A DNA stretch of 64,000 nt. It comes from Pogonophryne albipinna (lineage: Eukaryota > Chordata > Actinopteri > Perciformes > Artedidraconidae). Positions 45,713-58,890 of this stretch are shown piece after piece. The notes beneath the pieces are model-generated. The model worked only from the letters and a program-made list of their open reading frames with translations, did not search any database and was not told the DNA's origin. Position 1 is the first letter of the stretch; each line of letters opens with the position of its first letter. Made by a program: the position numbers and the translations under genes. The stretch is taken from the NCBI GenBank assembly GCA_028583405.1, contig CM053263.1, positions 1,941,215-2,005,214 on the forward strand. The letters run 5' to 3'.

Positions 45713-46319
45713 CTTAGTCCCGCCCACAGGAGATGCGAGCGGAGGACCGAGGAGGGGAACCGAGGAGAGAGGAGGGGAAGCAGCAGACGTTTAAAGAAAT
45801 GAGAACTCCTCTCCTCTGAGCGGTCATATTAAAGCGACGTCCGTTCATTATTACGTGGCAACAGCTGCATCAGCTGTCGAGTGTTTTGTCATAGCGCTGT
45901 ATTTTATAATCTCTGTTAGATCAGCTGAACATTGTTCCCCCACATATTTACTTTGAATTCATTGAGAGTGCGGTATAATGAGACAATAACAGGTTACAGA
46001 TGCGGACACACACACACAAATATATTTATATAAATATATACAATTTAAAGTATGAGAGCACTCTCATAATAACGTAACACAATCAGAGACTGGATATATC
46101 CCCCCCTCTCTCTGGTCGCTGAAATGGGGAATTGAAATTACGGGCCAAAAGTTGTATTTACAAGTATTAAAAGTAAGCAGAGGACACCAAACCAACTGAG
46201 ACCCGTCTGTCCGCAGCATCTACGCACTGTACAACACACACCTACACACTGTACCACACACACACCTACACACTGTACCACACACACCTACAGCTCCTAA
46301 AGCATAATCAGGCTACAGC

Positions 46320-47227
46320 CGTTGTGTATTTTATTATGTGAAGCACTAAATTCAAAGCCTGCAATGTTCAAAACAACAGATAAAGCCAGAAATCTAGGTG
46401 TAGTCATGGACTCTGACCTGAGTTTCAACAGTCACATTATAACAGTTACTAAATCAGCCTACTATCACCTAAAGAATATATCTAGGATTAAAAGACTAAT
46501 GTCACAGCAGGATTTGGAAAAACTTGTCCATGCTTTTATCTTCAGTAGACTTGACTACTGCAATGGTGTCTTCACAGGTCTCACTAAAAAATCTATTAGA
46601 AAGCTGCAGCTGATTCAGAACGCCGCTGCTCGAGTCCTCACTAACACTAAGAAAGTGGATCACATCACTCCAGTTCTGAAGTCTTTACACTGGCTTCCTG
46701 TGTGTCAAAGAATAGATTTCAAAATACTGCTGCTGGTTTATAAAGCACTGAATGGTTTAGGCCCAAAATACATTTCTGACCTCCTGCTAAATTATGAACC
46801 ATCCAGATCTCTCAGGTCTTCAGGGACTGGTCAGCTTTCTGTCCCCAGAGTCAGAACTAAACATGGTAAAGCAGCGTTCAGTTATTATGCTCCAAATATC
46901 TGGAACAAACTCCCAGAAACCTGCAGGTCCGCTGCAACTCTGACTACTTTTAAATCCAGGCTGAAGACTTTGTCGGTGCATTTAATTTTAATTGAAACTG
47001 AGCCGTTGTGTACATCAGTAAAGTGGAACTTCTGTGTGAACTATTAATATCTTAATGCACTAACTTTTTATTCATGTACTTTTTATTCATGTATTTTTTT
47101 CTTTTAATGTTTCTTTTATAATCTTTTACTGTTTTTAAATGCCTTTGTCTGAATGTCTTTCATTTTTGTAAAGCACCTTGAATTGCCTTGTGTTGAAAGG
47201 TGCTATATAAATAAACTTGCCTTGCCT
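46320..47227 (+). mobile_element. Rex1/CR1-like LINE, 5'-truncated
   Basis: This retroelement 3' part carries an open frame at 46322-47047. Landmarks are RNLGVVMDSDLSFNSHI, KSAYYHLKNISRIKRLMSQQ, SRLDYCNGVFTGLTKKSI, QLIQNAAARVLTNTKKVDH, LKSLHWLPVCQRIDFK, EPSRSLRSSGTGQLSVPR and FSYYAPNIWNKLPETCR. It ends with GAAAGGTGCTATATAAATAA and CTTGCCTTGCC. Only the region after the reverse-transcriptase YADD box is present, so it cannot move by itself. It is the same family as the outer LINE at 3030-6640, but its frame is intact. Confidence 0.85.
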
Positions 47228-47459
47228 AGCCTAAATGGTTTTAGAAAAATATCGACTCTTTGTTTGTAGTTATCTAGCCTACTAAACTAAAACAAATAAA
47301 GAGAGTAGGCCTGTTATACTGAGTGATATATATTTTACACACTGCTCTGCTTTCTGCACGGACCTCACAGCTGTTCTCTCTGGAAACATCGCAATGCGAT
47401 GAAAGCAGTTTCTAAAATAATATCCAGGTGATGCATGCAGAGCTGTCATTGGCTGAGAT

Positions 47460-49008
47460 TTATTTATTTTTATTTTTATTTTTTATTTAACCTTTATTTA
47501 ACCAGATAAAAGCATTGAGATAGAATCTCATTTGCAATGCTGACCTGGCCAAGAAGGCAGCAGCGTTACACATAACACAAACATATAAAATACAGAGAAC
47601 ATAACTAAGAAAACAAAAGACAAAAAAGCAGTCACTACATTGTGCACATTAGGACAGTAAGAAAGGTGCACTACTTATTACTGCAAGAGCAGCTAGTGGT
47701 AAGGACTTCAGACAACTTCAATTTAAAACATGCTATTGAGACAAGTGCCGTCAGTTTGAGGCGTGATTGAAGGTCATTCCAAGACCAAGGACCATAATAA
47801 AAAAGACTCCTTTTCCCAGCCTCAGTCCGCACAGCAGGTACCTGGAACCGTATCCAGGCACTGGATCTGAGGTTGTAAGAGTCACAAACTGGAGCAAATC
47901 TGGCACATATGTACAGTGGAAGCTTACCTAAAATGGCATTATACATTAATAAAAACCAATGCTGCATCCTACGCATAGTAAGTGAGGACCATCCAGTTAG
48001 GCTATACAGTTTGCAATGATGAGTCCTATAGGGTGCATTTGATATATAACGCAGTGCAGCATGGTAGAGTGGGTCAAGTTTGGCCAACACAGTGGGACAG
48101 GCACATCTATAAATGGTATCACCGTAGTCCAGCTGGGACAGGAATAAGCCAGAGACCAACCTTTTACGGGATGAAGTTGAAAAACAACTTTTAAGTCTGT
48201 AAAAGAAACCAAGAGTGAATTTCAATTTCTTAGTTAGAACTTCAATATGGTGTTTGAAGTTCAGATTACTGTCCAACCAAAAGCCAAGATATTTGTAGGT
48301 ATCGACAAACTCAACAGAAACGCCATCAAGGGTGTCAATGGAGAGGCAAGAGGACGCTGACTTGGGAGAAAAAAGCATTGCTTTGGTTTTCTTACTGTTC
48401 AAAAGCAGTTTGGAATCAAGAAGTGCATGCTGCAGCGTGATAAAATCAGATTTTAAATTGGAAACGGCCATATCCAGAGAAGGAGCATATGAGTATACAA
48501 TAGTGTCATCAGCATACATATGATAGGTAGAAAATTGCATCTGATTACAAATATTGTTTACATATAATAAAAAGAGCAAAGGCCCCAAAATAGAGCCCTG
48601 TGGAACTCCCTTCTTCAAGGTGACAGGGTCAGAGACAGTACTACCCAACCTGACGCATTGAGTACGGTCGGTTAGATAACTCTGAAACCAGCAAATGGCA
48701 TTATGACCGAAACGAGACATCAACATAACATTAGACATAATGTGGTGATCTACAGTGTCAAATGCTTTGGCTAGGTCAATAAACAATGCAACACAAACAG
48801 ATTTGTTATCCAAAGCAGCCTTAATCTCGTCTAAGACTTTCAGACTGGCAGTCACAGTACTGTGCTTTGATCTGAATCCAGATTGCATAGGGTTAAGGAT
48901 GTTGTGTGAATTTAAAAAAAGTTTTAGCTGAGTAGAAACTAGGGACTCAAGAATCTTTGATAACGCAGAAAGATTTGAGATAGGACGATAGTTATTTAGA
49001 TAAGTCCG
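47460..49008 (-). mobile_element. 5'-truncated LINE with near-complete reverse transcriptase
   Basis: The minus-strand frame (stop at 47671) runs for about 440 codons of LINE protein, starting at LNNYRPISNLSALSKI. Reverse-transcriptase landmarks follow in order: NPMQSGFRSKHSTVTAS, FIDLAKAFDTVDHH, KKGVPQGSILGPLLFLLYV and the catalytic YADD in YHMYADDTIVYSY. Then come NSKKTKAMLFSP, YKYLGFWLDSNLNFKHHIE and a long C-terminal part. The 3' UTR ends with CTGGTTAAATAAAGGTTAAA and an A-rich tail. Codons before LNNYRP derive from the host inverted-repeat element and not from the LINE. The clade is uncertain. No endonuclease is present. Confidence 0.85.
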
Positions 49009-50069
49009 GCCGTGCGTCACGCCTCCACCGTTCCCGGAAATACATCCGTGGAGGAGCCATGGAGGAACCATCAGTGTATCTTCGGTTAGAGCTCCTCCAG
49101 AGAGCCTCCTCGACGCTCGATCCTCGGTGTGCATTTAGAGAAATGAGACGTCCTTCAACATGGCGCGCTGAAATTCATTTCCGGGTCACTACTGGAGGAC
49201 CGAGGAGTCGAGGAGGGGAAATTTGAGTATTGAGAAGCCTCTAATGACTTAAACGCAACTCGCTCGTTCACTGTACAGAGCAGTGAAGAGTGTAATTTGT
49301 GTGATTACTGAGTGTTGTCAAATCATGATTTCCTGCTGTTGCCCCAACTGATTTCAAGAGTAGCCCTGACCTTTTTGTTAGCCCAGAGAGACGAGACTTG
49401 GTTAACACAAGTCTCACAAAGAGCTTTTTCGATTGCTCTCAAGCTATTCTTTGTCAATTGACTAACAAAATGTGTAGCAACCACAACCTTGTTAAACAGT
49501 GTTTCTGTTTGTTTTCATCCTATTGACTCTATTTGTTTTCACTAGGTTTCTGGCTCATCTGGAGCCATACAAAATGCTGGTGGGGGGTGTCTCAGACAAA
49601 TTAAGTCATTAGTGCTAATGCACTGCAGCGATATGGAGAAGAGAGAAGATGCACCCCAACGCAGGCCCCAGCGCAATTTAGAGGAAAAGCCACACATTTG
49701 TAATGAACACAACAAATAACTCCCTGTCCTGATGGCTCCTTTCTCTTATCTGCTGCTGAGCAGGAGGGCCGGAATGGGGAGAAACCCCACCATGTTCAAC
49801 ATGTTCTGTGGTTCTGAAAATAAGACTTCTGCTGTGTCCATACACCATTGCACAGTGCAACTTGCTCAGAAGGAGAGCCAATAGGCAACAACATCTCTAA
49901 CCATATGTTAAGGTAGAACAGTTGAATTTTACATATGATGTTTGTACATTTGATGAATACATCCAAATGTTGGCTGTTCCAATTTTAAGGGGAGATCTTA
50001 AGTGTAAAAACGACACATTGTTGTTTCACGATTGTTAATCAAGAAGACAGAATCTTGCCTCAGTTGCTT

Positions 50070-50180
50070 CCTTAAGTCTTTATTGGTTGATAAATAAGTA
50101 GCTTAAGTGATTACTTGTGTTTAGCTAAGCTAACTGGCTGCAGCTTCATATTTAGCATAGATGAATATTTCCCCAAATGT
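50070..50180 (+). repeat. Dispersed teleost repeat fragment
   Basis: TTTAGCTAAGCTAACTGGCT, GCAGCTTCATATTTAGC and ATTTCCCCAAATGTT match the GCTAGCTG-type family seen at 6641-6800 and 32230-32335. Confidence 0.55.
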
Positions 50181-53100
50181 TAAATATATATTTAATTTGA
50201 CTTCTTTAGTTATTGTCCTTGTAAGCCTGTGTAAAATGAGTTCAACCCTCATTTATTTTTTCAATACAATACTATCCAAAACAACTGCAAGGCCTAGAGA
50301 CTTATGATTAGATACTGTAAATCAACAGTCTTTTCTTAAGTCTTAAGAAAACACTGAGCACTTTAAGCTCACATTTCAAAAGTTGTATCTCTACATTATT
50401 ATTTTTGCCTCTGGATCATCCCTGCTGTGGGATTTTTTAAACATAAACAAAATGTACCTCTCTGTTGTGAAATCACCACTCTTTGAAAAGACTACCCATT
50501 GAATCCCTGTGAATCCCATCATGCGGCTATAACAGCAAACAGACAATCTCCAGCGACTGCATTGATCGCCTCATGGTGAATGAGAATTAAAAATATGTAT
50601 TAACTGCTAAAATACAGCAGCAAGACAAACCATAAACACCTGTTTTCAGTTTTGGTTACATTTGAACAGACAACAAGCAAAAAGAGACAGAGGGCAATAG
50701 ACTGAGAGGGATATCGAAATGACAGACATAGGAAAAGATGAAGATACCAAGACAGAGATAGAGAGATAGAAGCTATTACTGGTTTTTGTAATGCTCTTTC
50801 CTCTGTATTTCTTCCTTTCACAGAGCTGTGGAACTTTGCTATGAGATGGCAATTGCTGCAGTGATTGTCCTCCATGGGAGAGCAGAAAAATCCAATTTCA
50901 TCGATATACAAGGCGAAAAGAGATAGTAAAAAAAAAAAAAGAGAGAAGAAAAATCCTTACTGAAAGAAATGAAATTGAAGCATGGAGGGGAAAAACACCA
51001 CTCCAAGAAAAAAGAAAGGAAAATGGAGAGATATATAGAAAGACAGATGTGGCGAGGAGGGGGGCTGGAAAGAGACATGGTCGAGAGAAAAAAAAAACAT
51101 GGGCTAGTTGATTGTTAAATATGAGATTGTTTTACAGCAGGGCAGGTATTGAGTGAAAATGTAATAAATATATAGATATTGTTTGCAGCGGTTATTTGGT
51201 GGCTGTGGCCCCAATGAGCGGCGGCAGCAGCAGAGGGCTGAGCTGCCTGGGAGCCTGGTGATGGCCTGTCACTGGAAGCCCCTCTGATGAATGGCTATGT
51301 TGGATTGGAACAGACATGTAATATATATCAGACTGATATTTCTCTCTCCGATTCCCTTTTTGTGCTGGTGTGCACGATGCTGTGGGAATCCTGAGTCAAC
51401 GGGAGGAGTGGAGAGAGATAATATTAAGCTAGCAGTACCCTCCAAATGAAATCACTACAGCTTTGTTCACTGCCCACCCATACAGCATCACCTGACATGC
51501 TCAACAATGTCAGGCAAAATAGTCTTTAACTATCCTTGAAGTGACACAAGAGTCTACTTTATGATTGTTCATAAGTGTTTATCATGCGGGCATACCCTAT
51601 TTCAACACCCTCACACATTTGTGGGTGCTACAGACTATTGTAAGACAGTTTCTTTTCACACACCATCAGTCATGAATATTTAAATCAGCCCTGTTGTGAT
51701 GACGATGGTTTGTTTTGGTTTCACAGTTTAATTATTTAAGTTCATATAAGAATTATGCATGACATACAGTACGAATTTGACCCGGATATGGATACTGTAT
51801 GTTTGTTGTCCAGTTTTTCTTTACAATTAATTATCTGTCTATTTTCATACATACTAATCTGTTTGTAAGCTGCATGTTGAGCTTTGCTGAGCTGTATGTA
51901 TCTTCCTGTTAATTTGCTCTCTCTACTGTCTATATGTATTTAGCTTCTACATCTGGAGTGGACGTTACTAACCAAGTGGGAGTTACAGTGATTACAGAGG
52001 TGCAGAACATGCCAAAAACCCTGACTTTGGTACACTGCTGGGATTGTGTTGGGTGAAGGGATCAGGGACTGATGCAATGCTGAGAGTGTCAAATGGGGCA
52101 CTGTGGCGGGAACATGAAAAAGGAGCGTTATTAACACAGTCCAAACAGACTGCACCCCCTATGGAGTCCCAAGCGGCTCGCTGCACAGTAAGACAACATG
52201 CAATATGCCCACCATTGATCCTCACTTACAAGCAGAATCACACATTACGCACACATGGTCGCCACTTCTGCTGTGTTGTGTTTCCATAAATCTGATACAA
52301 TTAGCAAATAAAAAAGATTTTTGGGAATGATTTTTTAATTCCTATACAGGAATTAAAAATTAAGACACTGCTCACACTCCTGCATTGAAAATGCACTGTC
52401 TTACAGGACTTACAGCTTTTGTTTAAAATGTATTCAGTGATGGTTGGAGAGCTGTTTCAACCTTTCTTTTACTCTTTTGTTCTTTATCATTCAGTGACAT
52501 TTGATCTTTTTTGATACCACTCTTCTGTCTCTTTCTTTGACTTTAGTCTTTGTCTAGTTCTTATCCTCACTCACTCACAAATGTCACTTTATCATAATTC
52601 CATGTGATACCTTCGGGGTACAATTCCAATTTGTCTGTCCTGTCTCCTTTTCTATCTTGTCTTTCCTTGTGTCGAATTTCTAGTTTCCTCTTGTTTCCTC
52701 TAGCTTCTGTCTTCAATACAGTATCTCTTTACTTGGCTCTTCATCCCTCCCTTTCTTTCTTTCTCAATCTTATGCCCCTCTCTGAGGTGTGAAGGTGATT
52801 TGTTGACACTTTGATCTAAGGAATATTGACGAGTGGCCAACGTGAGTGATGGATGGTCAGTGCCTGAAGTCGATAATGCCTGTGTAAGTTGGGACTCATC
52901 GCTTCTACCATCAGCGCTCACATCTGCTCCTATAGAGGGCAATTCAGCCGAGGTACACTGACCGAAGACGCAATAACACAACACTAGTTGAAGAGATGAA
53001 AGAGAGGCTCAGGTATAAGGATGGATCTCCAGGGTATTAGAGCAACAAGAGAGCATGCCTGCATGACATGATATTGCAACATCTTTAGGTATTTTGCCAT

Positions 53101-54839
53101 GCCGTCGACCTGCTAAGAAAAGTCGGTAAAGTTGTTTACTTTGCTAATGATCCATCTCTTAATTCCCACCTTCCCCTAATGTCAACCAATGGCTTCTCTC
53201 CTCTCCGCTGCCCAACCAGAGTTGCACAGACCAATGCACTTCCAATTACTGACAGAAGTCCACTACCACTCAATACCCACTGGCTTGGCTTAAGTATTCA
53301 TCCTCAGTGAACGAAGGACAATTTGTGCGCTCTATTGACTCAAAAGGTGGACTGTCTTCTTTGATTTAATGGTAACTAACAAATGCATACTAACATATTA
53401 AAGAAGCATGTTTAATTATTATGGGCTGCTTGATCAAACAGCTCAGAAGACGTTAAGTAAAAACAAAAGTATATTTAATTCCCATAACACTGATGTAATA
53501 ATTAGCATCCTTGGATTCCCGTAAGTTCCTAAGAACAAGAATATGTGAGTGCCTACCTCTTTCTCAGTGAATATCTGGCTTCACAAACGTTGTAAAATGT
53601 TCATTTTGCTACCACTATAGGGAGCATTTGACTTTTTGCTCTCTCCAAAGGGGATAAAACTCCTTCCCAGCATGACAGCCTCATTTTAAGCACATTACAT
53701 TGGGCGTTGTATCCTTCCTAAGATACACAAATGATTTGAGAGCAGCATGAGGGCGTCCTTCTCGACACACGTTAAAAGGGCATTTGACCCTTGTTGCCCG
53801 CCTTGCAGGCGGACGCCTTGGTCTCCCTGGGACCAGCATGGAGCTGCGATTTGAAGTTGGCATAGCTCGGCAGCTGACCCTTGTCCCCCTCCATAGGACA
53901 CTAGTTTGACAAGGACCATCAGGGTAGTGTCATTTCCAGGGACAGAAGGACTCACACAGGGATGAATGAGATGTAACCCTTTATCCTTCAGGCGGAGGGT
54001 AGAAATTAAAAGAAATAAAGAGCGCCAGAGAGCAAAAGAGCAGCAGAGACAATTACGGAGAGAGCAATGCAGACCACACTGGGGAACGCATGCAGAATTA
54101 AAGTTGAGGGATGATAACAAAAACAGTAGGGCAGGGGGATGAAGAGAAGGAATATATGTGAGACTGTACTTAGGCTGAGCCCTGTGGTGACCGAGCTCTC
54201 TGTGAATGCTGGCTGAATTGTGTGCATTATTCTATGTGCACTGCTATGTGTCGATTCAAGCATTAAACATGAATAGAAGTAGGTTATAAAACCCCAGGCA
54301 CATAAACCAGAGCTGCAGTCCATGATGCATATTCTTAAAATTAGTGATGATGTAATCTTGCTTGGTGGCTGTATAATGCGGTATTGAGTGTTTCTTTTGT
54401 CCTCTGTTGTAAAATGGAAAGTTTTCTTTTGCTTTACTTTGTGTCTTCGATCTTTGTATTTTCTTAAATGTTGCGGTTCAGTTTTGTTTTATTATTTACC
54501 TTTTTAAATATCCTTATTGTAGTTACGGTCTGTGCAGAGAAAAACTCTGAAATTAATTGATTTCCAAGCAAGGTTTAGTAAACATTTGTATGGTTCTACA
54601 TAAAGCATGTGCAATGCATTCACAAGAGTCTGTCAGCTATCAGTTGGTTTGTGCCGTCTAAAAGGTGTTTGTATCGACATTCCCAATCTTAAGATCACAA
54701 CCCTGTAATAGGAGACTGATTTACCACTCTCTGTAGAACCTGGCAGATCCTATCTTTGAAAGCTGGGTTACAAACTAATATTACCAGTGAACATAAAAAG
54801 GCCTTTTCAGGTTGATGTATGGTGAAAAAAGTGTCTTAC

Positions 54840-54923
54840 CCTCTCCTCCAGCCGGGCCACCTGCTCTCTGTAGAAAGCATCCTGCTTCTTTAGGTCTGCT
54901 TCCCTAGCCCCCAGCTGCTTGGC
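54840..54923 (-). CDS. chchd3: chchd3 coiled-coil exon
   Basis: This 84-nt minus-strand exon is exactly 28 codons, phase 0 at both ends. It reads AKQLGAREADLKKQDAFY and then REQVARLEER. It aligns without gaps to the human CHCHD3 segment beginning ARQLEEKDRVLKKQDAFY. This is the last part of the charged coiled coil that precedes the CHCH domain in Mic19 (DUF737 region). The acceptor is TATTTAG preceded by TGTG; the donor is AGG/GTAAGA. The KKQDAFY core is a good diagnostic of CHCHD3. Together with the linker and CHCH exons it fixes the gene's identity and orientation. Confidence 0.94.
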
Positions 54924-56013
54924 CTAAATACACACAAATGAAAACACACACAGAGATATAAATACATGGCTCCACATCCAGAATACATTACATATGTTCT
55001 CAGTGGAGCATTGACAATTTCATCTAACGGATCACGTAACGCACACATAAACAACTATACACAAGAGAGGGGAATAATGAGTTTATATTAAGAAGAGACA
55101 TGTTATAACACAACGCAGGCCTTCCGTTTATGGACTATACTTAGGAACAATGTGTGAATGATTTATATCATATAACGTCTGATGATGTGTGTTCTGCACC
55201 TGCCAGCATGTAAATACGAGGTATGAGACAGGTTTTTGCACCTGGGAATATGTGCACATTTTGCCTAATTTTTTTGAAAATACACCTGTGTGTGAGAGTG
55301 ATGATGCCTTGGCTTGGATTGTATGTGCTTCTTTGTCCTCTCCTGTTCACTCTTCAGCCAAAGCACTATCAGGCCAAGAGGATAACATCAGTTCTCAGCG
55401 CGAACCATGGTCTGGCGTATATATCTACCCAGAACTACCAATCTCCACTGTCCTCCCCTCTACTGTGACCTTCACTAAACGTAAGGCTGTTTCTCCGGGT
55501 GATATACAGGACAGATAAGACCTGGATGTATCAGATCCAAGAGAGGAAAAAGCAGACCTTCACACATGGAAAGACGGCAGTGACTCTAAATTAAAATTAA
55601 AAGAAGTTTAATTTTTTTTTTCTAACCCATATTTCTTGGATTCATGGACTTGTTATTGGGACTTACTAAAGAGAAACCTTTGTGGTATTCTTAAAAGACG
55701 TATGTTATTAAAAAAGGACAGTTAACTCTAGGACCTAGTCAAAATCATTTTGTCTTACAGCTCTCTACTGTTAATAAGGCCAGAAAATAAAATACAATTG
55801 CCATCTTATCTATAATTCTACAAAGCATCTGGAGTTAGAAAGCTGTAAAAAGGGAACATTAAAATATGGAGCAGCTGAAATACCAGGTGGGAAAGAAAAG
55901 TAATATGTCAGAGAAGCTGAAAGGGGAAAAAGAAACCCTTGACTCTATCCTGCAGAAACAGCGTGAGAGAACTGTAGAGTATGGGAGAAGAAGGTAAAGA
56001 CCTCTAGACTTAC
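54924..56013 (-). other. chchd3: chchd3 intron (1.1 kb) between microexon and coil exon
   Basis: This is the shortest intron in the window. It starts with the consensus donor GTAAGT and ends TATTTAG. A plus-strand open frame at 55189-55518 (109 codons) has no recognisable domain and is not called. No transposon or long microsatellite is seen. Confidence 0.65.
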
Positions 56014-56028
56014 CTTCAGCCCAATCTC
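56014..56028 (-). CDS. chchd3: chchd3 15-nt microexon encoding EIGLK
   Basis: On the minus strand an acceptor with a long pyrimidine tract (CCTGTCTTTCTTCAG) is followed by 15 nt, GAGATTGGGCTGAAG, and then by the perfect donor GTAAGT. The exon is five codons long and phase 0 on both sides. It can therefore be included or skipped without changing frame, just before the exon that begins AKQLGARE. The residues suit a coiled coil. From memory, unverified, human CHCHD3 has a 227- and a 232-residue isoform, a five-residue difference that would match such an exon. A UGC triplet lies in the upstream tract at 56043-56045. The call rests on splice signals and phase only; conservation could not be checked. 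Confidence 0.62.
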
Positions 56029-56622
56029 CTGAAGAAAGACAGGCATTGTGGAAAAACAAGAGGGGGAAGCAGAGAAAGAGTGTAAAGAGGCACTGATTCA
56101 TCCATGAACTTCTTCAAAGTGACATTTGGAAAGGTTTAGTATTCAGGTGTGACTGGCTGCCACACTGTTCAGCCTGAATACTCACACTTCATACCCTCTA
56201 TCTCCTCTTGCACTGGTCTATACACACACACACCAGTGCATACACACACAATACATGTATGGTTTACGACTACAAATGATTTTTGTATGCACACATGATC
56301 AGTTACATACATTCAAACTATGGAAAGCAGCCATGCTTTAAAGCTTTTGCTTCCAGCACTGAGGGTTGTTGAAGGAGACAGAGAGTGCATGAAGAAAATA
56401 CTATGTATGGGAAAAAAATTGCATTACCCCATCCAATCTCTACTACACTGATAACCATCTGCTTTTGGCAACTCAGTGCACTGCAGGCGGAGCTGCGTGC
56501 TCTATGCATTGTGATGAGGAGTGTCACCGAGGGGCTGTTCTCAAATCAGATGAGTGGGGGAAGTTTCAAAGTCAAGGGGATGCTCTAAGCTTACCCACTA
56601 CACACAAGACAGAAAGCTACCT

Positions 56623-56898
<276 letters not shown>

Positions 56899-57442
56899 CT
56901 CCACTGCAGCACTTTATCCAACACTCGGTGAAGCAACACCATGACCAAGTGGCTGCTGTCTCTGCAGTCCACAGCACAACCTAACATTTACTATTGTTGA
57001 AGCCAGAAAACTGTCTCCATTTTGTCCCCTTACATGTCTTGGTATGTTGTAGCCAGTGTGATGCAAAAACCTAAAGCTGCGTGCACTTGATCGAATCAAG
57101 TTGAACTTGAACCAAAATAATGGTGCAGGGTGAATGAACCCTGAAGTGTATCCTTAAAAGTATGCAGTAAGTACATAAACTAGCACGATCATGACCTTAA
57201 AATGTGTTATCAATTCAAAGCATGTCGAGGTGCCAAAAAACTGTCTCACACAAACAGCTCAATTTAAGAGAAAGAGGAGAGGGATGATGGGATGGAGGGA
57301 AACACAAAGAGGAGAGGACTGGCAGGGGGTTGTGTTCCGTCTCAAGTGTGTCAAAACGAAGCGTTACGCTGATAGGTGGTGACTTAAGACTTTAGCTTTG
57401 CAGAGAGAGACAAAAGATGCACAAAAACAACGGCTTAGACAC

Positions 57443-57678
<236 letters not shown>

Positions 57679-58789
57679 AGCCGGAGCAGCTGTACCCGCA
57701 GAGAGCGGGTGGAGAGATAAATGTGTGCTGAAGGCGAGACTAAAGGGGTCATTAAAAGAGGAGAGGTTGTGACAGCAATGTGTGCCCAGGGATTTTGTTT
57801 TCTCGCTCACTTTTGTGCGTCTATGCGTAAGTCTATGCATACACGCAGCCGTGCATGTGTTCAATTTCCATGCAAGCAGGTTGGCCCTCCTTTTTGAGGA
57901 CAAACACAGGCCCAGACACACACACACTATGTCAGGATTACTTCCGACTGATTAACCCTATTCAGCAGACTTTAAAGATAATCTAATCGTACTAAAGGCC
58001 AAACAATAGCACAGACTTCACCACTGCCCATACACCTTTTGTTCCACTAATGAAGAGGCGGTCACGGGTGGAGGGGGAGAGCTAGGGTAAGTGTGGGAGG
58101 TGGTAGAGGGAGAGAGGGGTAGAATCAAACAAAATTGAACAAAACTTGAGCGTGGAAAGAACAGAGAGATAAGACACAAAGAGAAGGAGAGGACAATAAA
58201 AAGGTGATTTATCAATGGAGGTGTCAAGAATGGAGACAGGCTGTTAGATGGAGCCAGGGCCAAGTGTATCTCTTTAACTAAGAAGTTCAAGAGTGAGTAT
58301 GATAAAGCACATAAGAAGGATTAAAGCTAAGTGGAAGACACAGGAACAAAACTCTGACAACTGTTTTAGCTTTGAAATCCAGGATGATTGCTTAACTCAG
58401 AAATGGCTGTCACTCCCTGTTATGATGAACAGTTTCCTGATTTTGTGAGCAATTTGAACATTTTGCTTGTCCAGAGGAGGATGTCATTAATTTGAGTTAA
58501 TTTACCAATTTTAATTCAGCTTTACTCAGTCAAATGTTTCCGTGCAGCAAACCATGACACAAAGAAAAAAAGTAACCCAGTAAAAAAAAATCTCAAACAC
58601 TGCGCTGACACTAAGCTTCAGTCACAGCTATCGGTAGCTAAGATTAACAAACAGCAAACTTTGACTACCCCCACTCCTACTTTGTATCCATCTCCCCCTG
58701 GTCTCTTATCAAGTACAGTAGCACAATGTCTGAGGGTGACAGGCGGTGGAGAGTGGGACCGTGGTGGTCAGATTAAACGGATCGTTTAG

Positions 58790-58890
58790 GCAAGGTGAAC
58801 GCCTCTGTGAATATCAATTAGCCCAGCGCTGAATAATTAAGGACAGCCATGTTTTTTAATTAGCCGACTGCCGCAGTTTGAGCAGGGAGT
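58790..58890. other. Candidate conserved non-coding stretch
   Basis: Contains ATATCAATTAGCCCAGC, GCTGAATAATTAAGGACAG and TTTTAATTAGCCGACTG, a cluster of TAAT/ATTA homeodomain cores without an open frame, within the large intron. Judged by eye only. Confidence 0.28.

Larger units (their letters stand above)
45651..49241. mobile_element. 3.59-kb inverted-repeat element with two LINE insertions
   Basis: The left end TAGAGGCTTGTCAATTCT and the inverse of the right end, TAGAGGCTTCTCAATACT, match. Both continue with AAATTTCCCCTCCTCGACTC, giving inverted repeats of about 45 bp. TA stands at both borders (45649-45650 and 49242-49243), so the target duplication may be TA. Similar GGAGGACCGAGGAG and AGAAATGAGA motifs occur inside both ends. 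Roughly 1.1 kb is left when the two LINEs (about 46320-47227 and 47460-49008) are removed. No transposase was found, so it is a non-autonomous element of unknown superfamily used as a landing site by LINEs. Confidence 0.72.
43352..54839 (-). other. chchd3: chchd3 intron (11.5 kb) containing a composite transposon
   Basis: This intron lies between the coiled-coil and linker exons. About a third of it is the inverted-repeat element 45651-49241 with two LINE insertions. Other contents are a 20-bp tandem duplication at 44273-44312, a dispersed-repeat fragment near 50070-50180, and short purine-rich runs near 50930-51100. A stretch near 51180-51310 is mildly GC-rich and may be constrained. Several open frames (for example minus 52700-52984 and minus 53681-54120) have no recognisable family, and I do not call them genes. 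Confidence 0.75.

Noticed and set aside
52700..52984. Ser/Thr-rich minus-strand open frame of 94 codons.
   Set aside because: No recognisable domain or exon borders; it lies within a chchd3 intron and may be chance or repeat debris.
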